64,000 bases of DNA from Fragilaria radians (lineage: Eukaryota > Bacillariophyta > Fragilariophyceae > Fragilariales > Fragilariaceae). Positions within the stretch are counted from its first letter, which is position 1; each line of letters opens with the position of its first letter. Below are positions 20,821-31,654 of the stretch, piece by piece. The stretch spans positions 19,669 through 83,668 of the forward strand of contig CAAAJI010000174.1 of NCBI GenBank assembly GCA_900642245.1, given 5' to 3'. The position numbers and the translations under genes are program-made. The notes beneath the pieces were generated by a model. The model searched no databases, had not been told where the DNA came from, and saw only the letters and a program-made list of their open reading frames with translations.

Positions 20821-21727
20821 TTAATTGGATGCTTCAAGTGAATAATCCCATCCAAAGATAAATGCCAACAATTGCTCACAAAAACTAAGCTTCCTAGATG
20901 ATTCCATTTTTTCCGACATCAGTACATCGTTTTCCTTTAATCCGGATTTTTCTTCTTCGAGATGACATATTCCAAATTCTCGAGCTCTAAAAAAGTCAGG
21001 TATCGCGTCAAAATGAAGCCCCTGTGTTAAAACTTTGTCCATGTGAGCGACACCCACTAAAGTTCCATCACTCAATAGGCAAGGTTGTTGGCAAAGTACT
21101 TTTTCTACTTCTAGAAGACTTTCGTAACGAATTGCAAGCCAATTCTTTCCATTGTATCGAATGCCTACTACTTTTCCAAAGCATTCAAAGCGACGAATAA
21201 CTTCATCGACTTGCTCCGGAAATGAAAAGCCGTAAACCAAAACACAATCATTATCGTTCCACTTCTTCCCATTTGAGGCACCCTCCCAGAGGACTAAACC
21301 TTTTTCATCATCAATTGACTAGAAGGCAAGTCTTTTAGCTGTTTATATTTTCACTTTGGAAATATGGAGAACGCCAAAGTTTACTTACCGCATTTGATAC
21401 ATTTGTAATTTCCAAGGATCCATCTGTTATGCTAAGCTTTGGAGGGAATGCCTGATCGGGATTTCTGCGTCGTTGCCTCAAATTGGAAGTAACATTCAAT
21501 AATGATGAGAATGGAGATCTAATCCCGATTGCATCTGAATTACCTTCGATCTTTTTGATCTGACCGTTGCTTGGAAATTTGACGTAATCTTTTGCCTTTG
21601 GGGGTGTTCGATTCAAAAGAGGATTTGGAACCGGCTTAGGACTCTCCTTTGCCTTTCGAAATGCATAATCAGTATCTGGAAGTGCCCATGCAAAGGCTGG
21701 CGTGATTGGAGGCGGAGATTTCGACAT
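20821..21727 (-). CDS. NUP35: Nucleoporin Nup35/Nup53
   Basis: Two exons: 21727-21389 and 21318-20821, with a 70-bp GT-AG intron; 278 residues. Nup35/53 sits in the inner ring of the nuclear pore and binds membrane and neighbouring nucleoporins. The first half is a Pro/Ser-rich disordered segment. Exon 2 holds the Nup35-type RRM (VLVYGFSFPEQVDEVIRRFE, GKVVGIRYNGKNWLAIRYES, LVGVAHMDK), the dimerisation fold of the family. The C-terminus (FCEQLLAFIFGWDYSL) resembles the conserved amphipathic membrane-binding helix with F-G-W. Domain order and length fit the family. Confidence 0.88.
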
Positions 21728-22485
21728 GACTTTATTAGAATGGTGATTGATGAGTGGAGACGAATTCGACAGTTTTTCTATTTTAATCCAACGTTTTCAT
21801 ACAGTACTGTAGTTTTTCACACAATTAGAAAAGCAGTGCCTGAAAAAATAACGTATTGGCTAGAATATATTGATGAGTCACATGCTGTGTTTTTTTAAAT
21901 GAATGCTGCCTATTAAATATGTAAGTGTTTCTCTCTATCAAGTAAGTTGTATTGAGAGCTGGAATGTAATAATATATAAATCTTTGGGATAATAAATTCT
22001 TCAAAGGACCGTTTCAAATACTTTCGAAAACCTCTATCCAAAAATAAATGTTTGGCAAAAACTTTGATGCAATTTTTTTTTCTATACAAGATATTCATCA
22101 TAAAGTTGTATAGAATTGTCATAAGTTCAATGTTTATCATGTAAAATAGGGAGAACATTTAACTGTTTCGAAAGAGGGTGGCAAGAATAATCTAAAATTG
22201 TTTGATTCAACGTTGCATCCTTGACTTGCAAAATTCTGTCATTCCTAAGCACTATGTCTGGCTGACAGAAGGTTGAGATTATGTGGCTTGAAATATCTTT
22301 AACCAGTACCAAAAACAGAATGTTGATGTCATTAACATAATCGGGGATGTACATTCAAGCTGTTTCATTCAGCAAACATCGAAAAAAAGGACCGCAATTG
22401 AACGCCTCAATTCAAGCAAAGAACAGAAAATCTCTCTCCCCCCTATTGATTCGTGGGAAAATATATCCGATCTACTCGATAGATA

Positions 22486-22498
22486 CTCGAAGAACATC
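22486..22498 (+). promoter_or_regulatory. Conserved heat-shock-element-like motif upstream of sHSP gene 1
   Basis: The 13-mer ctcgaagaacatc lies 103 bp before the ATG at 22602. The identical 13-mer, in the same orientation, lies 114 bp before the second sHSP start (46104-46092 on the minus strand). It holds a GAA unit with 2-bp spacing to flanking half-sites, as in heat-shock elements; the copy here is an imperfect element. Confidence 0.65.
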
Positions 22499-22556
22499 AT
22501 CGACTTACCGATTCTGTAACCAAAATCGATTTCACTTTTTCCATCACAATTCTCAT

Positions 22557-22573
22557 ATTTCATTTTTCACGAC
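22557..22573 (+). promoter_or_regulatory. Second conserved block in sHSP gene 1 promoter
   Basis: The 17-mer atttcatttttcacgac is identical to 46035-46019 on the minus strand in the other sHSP promoter, again in the same orientation relative to the gene. It lies 28 bp upstream of the ATG, so it may be core promoter or 5' leader. Confidence 0.6.
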
Positions 22574-22601
22574 AAAATAGTTAAGTGCTTATCAGCGAAT
22601 A

Positions 22602-22991
22602 ATGGCATTATTTCCTCGAGATCCTTCCTTCAATAATTTCTTTGGTCCCGTTGCAGCTCCTTCATTTGCCGTTCGAAATGGCTCATCACTAGTAAATCAT
22701 CATGTTCACGAGACGGAGGAAGCCATTACTCTGAATATTGACCTGCCTGGTGTCAAAGCAAGTGATCTCCAAGTTCAAGTAGAAGACAAGATGTTGCGTG
22801 TAAGTGGAGAGAGAAAGACTGCTGGAACTGAATCGAAATTTGTCCGTTCATTTTCCATCGACCCGAATAAGGTGGATTTCGACAATATGAAAGCCAATCT
22901 GGAATATGGAGTTCTTACCTTGACTGCTCCAAAACGAGTCAAACCTAAAGTAAGCAAAACGATCACTGTTACTGAGAAAGTCGTAGAATAA
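22602..22991 (+). CDS. Small heat-shock protein (Hsp20/alpha-crystallin), copy 1
   Basis: 129 residues in a single exon. sHSPs bind unfolding proteins without ATP. The alpha-crystallin domain spans residues about 32-128: HETEEAITLNIDLPGVKASD, LRVSGERK, FVRSFSIDP and the C-terminal strand signature LEYGVLTLTAPK. The short N-arm (FPRDPSFNNFFGP) and a final ITVTEKVVE, without a clear I-x-I/V motif, suggest a small cytosolic form. The product is highly similar to the equally long protein encoded at 45977-45588. Confidence 0.93.
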   Translation: MALFPRDPSFNNFFGPVAAPSFAVRNGSSLVNHHVHETEEAITLNIDLPGVKASDLQVQVEDKMLRVSGERKTAGTESKFVRSFSIDPNKVDFDNMKANLEYGVLTLTAPKRVKPKVSKTITVTEKVVE

Positions 22992-24987
22992 GGCGGAAAA
23001 GATCGATGTATGATTATGAACGAGAATAGGAGTTTATCGCTAAGACGAAAAATAAACACATTGAAGACGCTAGAAATATAGAAATAGTTTAAAGTCACAC
23101 AGATTCCATAGTCAAATCTTTCCAAGAGTATGATAACTTATTTCCGATTCCTTAGTGTCTGTACATTTCCGAATGTGAAAATTGGAGGCATGCTCTGAAT
23201 TCATATTCGTTTCTCTTTTGTTTTCATTACGCACATCAATGTATTCAATAGTTGGGTTGAATAAACTTCATGCCCTGTCTAGATGAGGACCAAACCTCTA
23301 ATAAATGAAATTATATTCTGACATTCTTGGTTGTACTTGGATTAAGATATGAAGGAATATTGCGGATTTCATTTTGCCTGATATTTTTACATCTATTAGA
23401 AAAATATCATGATGGAAGAGAAAATGTATTCATACGGTGCAATTCATACTTGTGGACGTCTTTCTAGAGTAATTTTCCATGAAATCTCACAGTTGCTTTG
23501 ATCTTCTAGTGCAAAGAATTAGCTCTAACTTACATTGGAAACACTCTTTTCTGGATAGTTGATGAGTTTTCTTGATGCCATCTTAGGTCCCCTTTTTCTA
23601 AATTTGTAATACCTGTGATCAGACAAAGTAGAATCTGAGCATATCTTGACACAATTTAAGGTGACGACTCTTTTGCATCACAATCTTTCTAGGATTTCTC
23701 AAGTGCCGGAAATATATGATTGATGGCTTTTGTGTTTTGCTGTGATTTTCTTGATGAGAAGGAGAAATATTATTTGAAATTACATTTTTAAGCTTTACAC
23801 ATAAAAAGGAAGTATAGTCTAATCCGAATTACATGCTCGCTCTGCATCTTTAACATAACAAGGAAATTATTCTTAAGTTTAAATATTTGCCAAGTTAAGT
23901 ATGAGGTTAAGAGATAGAGTATTCCCAATAATAGATGATTCGTGTGTTGATGCATGTAATGAACTAGTTTGGAATTGATTGAGAAACAGAGATGCTTCTT
24001 TTGGAAAAAAGGAAAGAGTGTAAATATACTCTTTGAGTTACAACTCACTAAAAGCATTGGGGAATAGAAAATGTCAGCCCTGAGAAATCCAACACCTCTT
24101 TGCCTCATCTCTTGGAAGAAGATTCCATGCGTGGACACAAAAGAGTGACGTCCATGCTAAGATAGGGATAACAAGGAGCTGAAGGAGACTCCACACTGAG
24201 AAGATACCATCCTATAAGTGTAGGTATTTCAAGACTAGTGGTTCAAAACCATCATATAAAAGAGATGTATCATTTTTCCGTCACATTTGGATGATCGACG
24301 TTGAAGAGCTCTATCGCTTCACATACGCAACGCATTCAGCTTAAGTAATTGATAGTGTGACGTTTTTCTAGCATTTTGGTGGTGGATAAACTGATGATGA
24401 AACCAGCGATATGTATTCTATCATTCTTGCCACCATCAAAGTCACCATTGTTGTAGGCCTCATGTGTCCACATCCCAATTTTGACCTTCTAACTTGATTT
24501 CTGACAGGAATTGAAAGCTACCCTTTGGACCATAATTTTGGATAGATCTCTGAATAGATTGACCAAGTCAGACCTTGACAACGTCACCAAGTACAAAATT
24601 GTTCCAATGTGACCTTTCCGACAATTATTGCGATAATGGCAAAGAATTCATCTACATTAGATGTGAAACATGCACACAGCAAGCTAACCTAAATTTTGTG
24701 TCGAATGCGTATGAGAAAGTGTGTAACTAAAAGCACTTCAGGGTCTGGGAATCATTAATCGGAATGAGTTTGCCTTTGTTAATAAAAAAATATCGGCGTG
24801 TTAGGGTTCTGAAGTTTGAAATAACCGCTGTTTTGATGTCCATAAATCGGGTGCTGACGTACAGGCTTAATCAATTCGATCGTGAAAACTTTCATGCACC
24901 GTCAGCCACGTCCAGCAATTCGGAATTCCTTCGAACAATAGCGGGGACTCTGGTGATGCATTTATGTTTTGCTCATAATTGAAAAAT
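22992..24987. other. Intergenic region, nothing recognised
   Basis: About 2 kb of AT-rich sequence with no supported gene. A D-N-G-K-E-F string at about 24630 resembles a retroelement integrase motif but has no supporting context. Confidence 0.55.
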
Positions 24988-25554
24988 ATGGGCAACACAG
25001 CATCGTCAGGTATCCCGGCACTTCAACCAGTTACCCACTGTGAGACGACCCGTTTTATGGGAACATGGTTTGTAATTGCTGTGAAGCCAACAATGTTCGA
25101 AAGAACATGTTCTAATGCAGTGGAAAAGTATCGATTTCTGGAAAATGGAAAACATGATATCGATATTGACTTCACTTACAACAACGAGGATCCGATAACA
25201 TCACCACTAAAATCTCTTCCTCAGAAAGGTTGGGTAGTAGGTGAGAAGAAGAATAGTGGTGTTTGGAAAGTTTCGCCTTTTCCATTCGTCAAGATGCCCT
25301 ATTTGATTTTGGAAGTAGATGAAAATTATGATTATTGCGTAATTGGATTTCCATCACGAGCATACGCTTGGATTATGTATAGAAAACCCGTGATGCCTGA
25401 GAACGTTTATTCCATGCTTGTGAACAAATTGGTTGAGAAGCACCAGTATAGCCTTGATGGTCTGCGAAAAGTTCCTCAATATTGGACATCTGACGAACGA
25501 TCGAAACGAGGCCTCACAGCAGAAGAAATACCTGATACCATGTTAGTGAAATAA
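24988..25554 (+). CDS. Lipocalin, probably N-myristoylated
   Basis: 188 residues from the ATG at 24988. Lipocalins bind small hydrophobic molecules in a beta-barrel; the plant temperature-induced and bacterial Blc forms are membrane-associated. The G-x-W signature is in FMGTWFVIA (residues 23-31), followed by strands with VEKYRFLENGKHDIDIDFTY, LPYLILEVD-type packing (MPYLILEVDENYDYCVIG) and AWIMYRKP. The protein lacks a cleavable signal peptide and begins M-G-N-T-A-S-S, a good myristoylation site, which suggests attachment to a cytosolic membrane face. Tail-to-tail with PRP16. Confidence 0.85.
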   Translation: MGNTASSGIPALQPVTHCETTRFMGTWFVIAVKPTMFERTCSNAVEKYRFLENGKHDIDIDFTYNNEDPITSPLKSLPQKGWVVGEKKNSGVWKVSPFPFVKMPYLILEVDENYDYCVIGFPSRAYAWIMYRKPVMPENVYSMLVNKLVEKHQYSLDGLRKVPQYWTSDERSKRGLTAEEIPDTMLVK

Positions 25555-25688
25555 AGAGGTAATTCATACCTACAATTCATCATGATCAAAATATTCCAGA
25601 CTAAAAAGTTAATTTCCCAAATTTATATACATATCGGTGCTAAAACAAATGGTGATTTTAATACATATCTGTAAAACGTCGAGAATGA

Positions 25689-28600
25689 TCATAATCCTAT
25701 TCGTCCTCTCTTCTTAGGCATAAATTTTGGATTTGAAACAGATCGAACTGATTTGGTTGTAGAATGAAGTTCACTTTTTCCTTTAAAGCTCAGTGAATTT
25801 GGCTTGTTACAACTTTCAATTTGACAATCAATCGGCTTAATCTTTTCCGTTGCATTTAGAGTCTTGCGCGTGCGTAACTCATTTCTTTTTTGTATCACAT
25901 CTTCATAGGACTCTTTGATAGAAAAGAACATAGGACCAAGCTCAGCTAGCCACTCACCTTCTACAGCAGTGACACAAGACATGTACTCTTTCGTTGTACT
26001 AATAAGTTCATGATAACAGACATAATCAGGTGTGTATCCAAGCCCATACAACGCGCTGGAGGGATGAAGCGCAGAGGTTATTCCCGAAAGCATATTGACA
26101 TATTCACCAATACCTTTTATTTTGGAGCTATTGTAAAAGTATGCCGAACAAATTGATTTTCTGACAACATCCCAAGATCCTCCACAAGATATTGGATTCA
26201 ACTTCTGTTGCTGCATCAAGTCGATTAATTGAGCATGCACTTCACGCGCTTTCCGTATGCCTTTGGAGTGGATAAAATGCTGAGAGCACCAATCGGCATC
26301 AAACCGATATTGTTTCGCACGTTCATAAACATTCAACAAAGTTAAATGATCACTTTCTGGAACGAAGAATTTTTCTCGGGCAGCATCGCTCTCCTCTTCT
26401 CTATCCTTGGGTCGAAAGAAAACGCTGGGGACACTTAACATGCTAACTACTATGAGCGCTTCCGCGGAACATCCACCGGATTCATGGGCGAACAACAAGA
26501 GCTTACTCAATGAGGGATCTAACGGAAACTCTACCATACGTCGACCCAACTGAGTCAAATTTCCTGCATTGTCTAGGGCTCCAAGAATCCAAAGTTGATA
26601 CATAGAAGTCATAATGATTTCTTGAGGGGGTGGGTCCATGAAGTCAAAATCTAGAAGATTCGATACACCCAACGACTTCAACAATAGGACAACATTTGCT
26701 AAGTTTGTCCGCTGTATCTCTGGGACTGAGCTTTCCATCAGTTCATCTAAATATTGTTTCTCTGTATACAGTCTAAAGCAATATCCTTTACCTGTTCTTC
26801 CTGCTCTTCCACTTCGTTGATTTGCATTTGCCTTACTTATTGGAGTCACTAGTAAAGAATCCATTCCGATTCTCGGGTTGTAAACCTTAAGCTTATAAAA
26901 TCCACAATCAATGACATATTTTATTCCATCGACCGTAAGACTTGTTTCAGCAACATTTGTTGAGACAATACATTTTCTGACTCCTGTTGGCGCAGCATCA
27001 AAGATCTTGGCTTGAAGATCTGATGGTAATTGCGAATACATAGGTAAAACTAACAAAGGGGGAGAGCCCTCACCAAGCTGATCCATTTTATCGGCAAGTA
27101 CCTGGCACGTGCCTTCAATGTCTTCCTGGCCGGTCATGAATATAAGGATATCGCCTTCAGCGCTATTAAAGTGGATCTGAAGTGCTTGCTTAACAGCAGC
27201 CATCACATAATCTTCTTGTACAGATTTTGCGAAATAAGTTTCCACAGGAAACGTTCTCCCTGGGATTCGAAAAACTGGTGACCCACCAAAAAAATCACTA
27301 AATAGAGAGGCACTCAATGTGGCGGAAGTAACAATGATTTTCAAATCCGAACGCCTTGACACAATCTTTCTCAATACTCCGAAGAGAACATCCGTATTCA
27401 AACTTCGTTCGTGGGCTTCGTCCATGATTATAGCGCTGTACTTATTGAGGTCAGGATCACGAAGGCTTTCCCTTAACAGAACACCGTCAGTCATATATTT
27501 TATCAGTGTGTCTTCACTCGTTTGATCTTCAAAGCGTATTGAATAACCTACAGTGCCTCCCAGTTTATTTTTGTCAGTGAAAGGCTCGCCACGTTCCATG
27601 GCCGCTGCTGCTACTTCTTCGTTTACACGTTTAGCAACACTCATGGCTGCCACTCTTCTTGGCTGAGTACAACCAACAATTCCGTATTCACAGTATCCTT
27701 CTTCCATTAAGTATTGAGTTAATTGAGTAGTTTTTCCAGAGCCTGTTTCACCAACAATGATGACAACAGTATTCTCTCGAATCACATTTAACAGCTCATC
27801 TCTGACGGAGTATACAGGCAAATATTCACGCTGTTGGCGTATAGATTTCTTTTTTGCAAAATCAGATACAGGGCCGTCATTCCGTGCTTTGTTGATGTGA
27901 GATGCAAAGCCACTTGATTTTTTATAGTCGAGTTCTTGATCTTCACGTAAGTCATCTTCTTTTACATCACCATCTGTCTTTTCAGCTTTTATCCCTACCA
28001 CACTTCCCATACGGGTTCCTCCTAATTCCCAGAACTTTTGTCTCATAGTTTGCTTTTCTTTGGTAGCTCGCAAATGGCGCAATATAGCCGATCCGTCTCT
28101 AGCCATTTTTGCAAAATCTGACGAATTATCTTTTACTGTGGGCACTGCATCTCGAATGGTTGAAAACGAAACCCTTCCATCCAAAAACGGTGGCTTCACT
28201 TGGTGAACCAATAATGTGACACGAGAATCATGTTCGGTATTGATTTCGAGTGAAATTTCGCCTTGCAACGCCGCACCAGAGCTTAGAAGCCTATTTTCCT
28301 CCCATGCATCTTGATCATCCAAAAGCGCGCTTTTTCGAGCAGACATTCTAGAACCCATAGGATTAGCTTCGCGTTTGCGCTGCAAATCCGCTTCTCTAGC
28401 CCTTGTTTTTGCACTCTCAAAAAGAAAACGTCCCATGCTTCCTGAAGCAGCAATATCGTCTTTGTCAAGTACAAAGCCACCATCATCTTCTGCTAAGTAA
28501 TATTCCCGGTCAAAGTCAGAATCGTCTTCCCCCGTGTTTTGATTTTTCTCGAAAAGGAGTTGGCTATCAATATCCTTTCTTTGCTTGACAGTTTGTTTCA

Positions 28601-29048
28601 AAGAGCTATTTTCAGTCAGATGACTTAATTGCTTACTTCTGGAATTCTTGGTTTCAGAACCCGAAATACTCGGGGTTATGCAATAAGATTTATTGACGCT
28701 TTTATGGTCCCATGCATTTGTTCTATTTACAAAAGAGTTGTTGGACGAAAACTGTGGTGTAAGATTCTTGTTGATTTGAGAGCGATCTTCACGCTCTCGC
28801 TTTGTATCTAACGAATTTTCAGCGCTATTTTGAGGCTCATGATTTTGAGCATTGTCGATTCTACGTCGATATTGGCGAAAAGGTTTACTTCGTGTTGGCA
28901 TATCTTCATCATGACGATTTCTTGCAAATTGATTCGATTTTGTCTCCTTAGAAACTTCATTTGGCTTTGACAACAAACCTCCTTGCTCCCTTGGTAACAG
29001 AGATGTCAGTTGGTGAGTGTATTTCTTGCCTTCTTGACCCTTCGACAT
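25689..29048 (-). CDS. DHX38: Pre-mRNA splicing DEAH-box helicase PRP16/DHX38
   Basis: Single exon, 1119 residues. PRP16 remodels the spliceosome after the first transesterification step. The N-terminal third is disordered and basic/acidic, with the family elements WEENRLLSSG (249-258), VKPPFLDGRVSF (284-295) and FWELGGTRMG (339-348). Motor motifs: Walker A GETGSGKTT (433-441), TQPRRVAAMS, DEAH (543-546), SAT (575-577), and QRSGRAGRTG in the second RecA domain. The HA2/OB region follows, with WILGALDN, GYTPDYVCYHEL and EGEWLAELGPMF. The N-terminal matches separate PRP16 from the related PRP2 and PRP22. The absence of introns in so long a gene is notable beside its spliced neighbours. Confidence 0.95.
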   Translation of the reverse strand: MSKGQEGKKYTHQLTSLLPREQGGLLSKPNEVSKETKSNQFARNRHDEDMPTRSKPFRQYRRRIDNAQNHEPQNSAENSLDTKREREDRSQINKNLTPQFSSNNSFVNRTNAWDHKSVNKSYCITPSISGSETKNSRSKQLSHLTENSSLKQTVKQRKDIDSQLLFEKNQNTGEDDSDFDREYYLAEDDGGFVLDKDDIAASGSMGRFLFESAKTRAREADLQRKREANPMGSRMSARKSALLDDQDAWEENRLLSSGAALQGEISLEINTEHDSRVTLLVHQVKPPFLDGRVSFSTIRDAVPTVKDNSSDFAKMARDGSAILRHLRATKEKQTMRQKFWELGGTRMGSVVGIKAEKTDGDVKEDDLREDQELDYKKSSGFASHINKARNDGPVSDFAKKKSIRQQREYLPVYSVRDELLNVIRENTVVIIVGETGSGKTTQLTQYLMEEGYCEYGIVGCTQPRRVAAMSVAKRVNEEVAAAAMERGEPFTDKNKLGGTVGYSIRFEDQTSEDTLIKYMTDGVLLRESLRDPDLNKYSAIIMDEAHERSLNTDVLFGVLRKIVSRRSDLKIIVTSATLSASLFSDFFGGSPVFRIPGRTFPVETYFAKSVQEDYVMAAVKQALQIHFNSAEGDILIFMTGQEDIEGTCQVLADKMDQLGEGSPPLLVLPMYSQLPSDLQAKIFDAAPTGVRKCIVSTNVAETSLTVDGIKYVIDCGFYKLKVYNPRIGMDSLLVTPISKANANQRSGRAGRTGKGYCFRLYTEKQYLDELMESSVPEIQRTNLANVVLLLKSLGVSNLLDFDFMDPPPQEIIMTSMYQLWILGALDNAGNLTQLGRRMVEFPLDPSLSKLLLFAHESGGCSAEALIVVSMLSVPSVFFRPKDREEESDAAREKFFVPESDHLTLLNVYERAKQYRFDADWCSQHFIHSKGIRKAREVHAQLIDLMQQQKLNPISCGGSWDVVRKSICSAYFYNSSKIKGIGEYVNMLSGITSALHPSSALYGLGYTPDYVCYHELISTTKEYMSCVTAVEGEWLAELGPMFFSIKESYEDVIQKRNELRTRKTLNATEKIKPIDCQIESCNKPNSLSFKGKSELHSTTKSVRSVSNPKFMPKKRGRIGL

Positions 29049-29811
29049 TCTTTGTATTCACTCTAGAATCACGGACTCGTGGTGGTGGTTTCAAAATTAT
29101 GTTTCACTCAGATACTGGTCTTTTTTTGGTCTTGTACTAGTAAATTAGTTTGATTTCTATCAACAGGCGACATTTTCAACATGGAAATTAGTGACCAAAC
29201 TGATGCATCTGAGTACAAGGACTGAATAATATCTACCAAAGAGATACTCTGCCCTCATTTTTAGGTTGTAGAAATAATATGCTACATCTTTTTGAGGAGC
29301 ACACAACCAAGATGTGTTCTCCAATGAGCATGCATACAAAAAAACGCATGAAAGTAAGTTGAGGTCATATTTTTTGTTAAAAGATTGTTGATGATAATAG
29401 CTAGACACTAGCGTTCAATCCCTTAAAAATTATGATTTATTGCAGGGGATGTCAAACTTCCACCGTAGTTGGCATTCGAAATGAAGTTAGATGATAGGTT
29501 CTGACGCTGAATAAAACATAAAGTTGATAAGCTTGAAACAGATTTCCAAGAAAAAATATCAACAGTTTCTATTTATTTTAATAACTTTATTAAGCCTATT
29601 TTCACATTGGGTGTATTGTCCAACTTTGAAGAATTATGATGAGTTGTGTTCTCATTGGAGAGTACGAGTATTTTTCTTCAAGTAATGCTCAAGAAGTTCC
29701 TAAGGGAAGGGTTCCTATGAACTGTTCACAGATGACTTGAAACACTGATTCAATGGGGTAGCCTACTGTGATGAAGTGAAGCCATGTTAATGGATTACTA
29801 GTTGCAGTACT
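29049..29811. other. Intergenic region between PRP16 and threonine synthase
   Basis: 763 bp. It holds the PRP16 promoter side and the 3' end of the threonine synthase gene. No further gene or repeat was seen. Confidence 0.5.
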
Positions 29812-31520
29812 CTAACGAAAACATGTTGCTATAATATGATTAGCCTGCAACTCCCAAGTCAATTGGGCTTGAGGCAGTGAATCAGTAGGCTGTCTGGAAT
29901 AAAGAATTGGATCCTTTTCTTCCTTTGTTAAGATCTCTGAAGCATTGATAGGAAACATTGTTTCCTTATAAGTTTGCCATCCATCTTGACCAAGAGCTAT
30001 TGTACATGATTCCTCAAATTTACATGGTGAGGCAGTTGCTAAAATAGCAACGGGACGGACAAGCGTTTCATTTTCAATCAAATACCCTAGTTTTTCAGCT
30101 GCTGCTAGAGCAACGCAGGTGTGGGGATCTGCGAAATAGTTGTATATTTTGTGCATTTTCTGCATGCATCGGCACATCTCATCATCAGTTACTCTAGCAC
30201 TGTCAAACTTGTGCAAGAGCTTTTCAACCCATTCACTTTCTAGATCAAGCTTTGAATTTTGATCCACAGTAGTCATCCAAGCTCGAACGAGATCATGGTT
30301 TCCATCAGTTAGATAATACAAAAGCCTCTCGAAGTTATATGGCTTTAAATTGAAATCGAATGAGATTATTCTGTGAATTGTTTTTGAATTTTTCGAAACT
30401 TACAAGCTGAATATTGATTGCGTCAGAAAGAGTTTTAATCATGAAGTCTGATTTATGATAATTTCCAGTCTGTATGACCCTGTGGGATATGTCGTTGACA
30501 TTTACAGCAGCACAATACTTTCGAATGGGCAAACCCATTTGACGAGCAATCTCACCACCTGCAATATTTCCCATAGCTCCAGTTGGAAGGACAATATCTA
30601 TTTCATCGCCAATAACTCCACCAGTGACGTGATCAATGACACGAAGATACGTCCAAACCTATATGGAATAATATCGAAGTTAGGGAACCAAAGTCAGACA
30701 AGACGAGGCAATATCAACCTACATGATGCACAATTTGTGCCATTGGTCGAGAAAAGTTATAACTGTTGACGCCAGTCAAATAACGACCAGAGTTAACATT
30801 ATCTTGTTGCCTCAACAAATTCTTGATTGGCAAATCCATGTCATCACCACCACCTTGGAAGGCAGCAACTACGACAACATCTGAATCAATGCAAGTCATT
30901 TGCTTTCTTTGAAAAGCCGAAATTTGTCCCTCAGGGTAATGCACAAGAATTGTTAGCAAAGGATTACCCATATCTGCAACAGCCTGGACTGCAGCAGGAC
31001 CAGTATCTCCTGTTGTCGACACTAGTAAAGTGATTCGTCGATTCCTCTTGGTTGCAAAAAACGACAAGAATCCGATAGTGGCCCTCATCCTTTCAATGAT
31101 CAATTAAAGATAATGTATTGAATATTAACAGACTAAAAATGGAATGAAAGCAAATTACAAAAAGAACACTTACCCCAAGTCCTTGAAACAAAAAGTGGGC
31201 CCATGGAAAAGTTCGGACACATAGAGCGACCCAACTTTTACAACAGGAACTGCGTGATCAGGTTTTTTGAAGCCTACGAAAGCTGCATCGCAGATTTCTC
31301 TGAGTTTTTCATCTGAAATTTCTTCCTCAGAAATAAAGCGACGAAAAATTTCAAATGCCAGATCGACATATCCCAAATCAGCCCAATGTTTTAAATCGTC
31401 AAGACTAAATGTTGGGATGCGTAATGGGACATAGAGTCCACCATCAGGTGCATATCCTGAGCATATAACTTCCTCAAACGATGCTACAATTGAGGCATCT
31501 CGAGTAGAAGTGTACTTCAT
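29812..31520 (-). CDS. THR4: Threonine synthase (Thr4/THNSL2 type)
   Basis: Four exons: 31520-31174, 31089-30723, 30658-30404 and 30342-29812, with GT-AG introns of 84, 64 and 61 bp; 499 residues. The enzyme converts O-phosphohomoserine to threonine using PLP. MKYTSTRD and SGYAPDGGLYVP are the family N-terminus. HGPTFCFKD holds the PLP-binding lysine (about residue 113). LVSTTGDTGPAAVQAV is the phosphate-binding loop, VNSYNFSRPMAQIVH the substrate site region and LPTGAMGNIAGGEIA a further PLP contact. DPHTCVALAAAEKL and ILATASPCKFEES close the fold. The class resembles fungal Thr4 and vertebrate THNSL2 rather than the plant plastid enzyme. No clear transit peptide is visible. Confidence 0.93.
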
Positions 31521-31654
31521 TTTTTTCAAAATCTATGATTCGGAAATGGAAGATTCAAAGTTCTCACTAGAGAGAACCAGTATCATTAACCTTAATGCAA
31601 TATCGAGTCGAAATCAAAAGTGTATCTGTATTTTAGTAAAGTTTATTTTCAACT

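Larger units (their letters stand above)
21728..22601. promoter_or_regulatory. Intergenic region upstream of sHSP gene 1
   Basis: 874 bp between the divergent Nup35 and sHSP genes. The proximal 120 bp holds blocks conserved with the second sHSP gene, annotated separately. The rest is AT-rich with nothing recognisable. Confidence 0.6.

Noticed and set aside
24600..24720. D-N-G-K-E-F string resembling a retroelement integrase motif
   Set aside because: It stands alone: the surrounding residues and frame do not extend to other integrase motifs.
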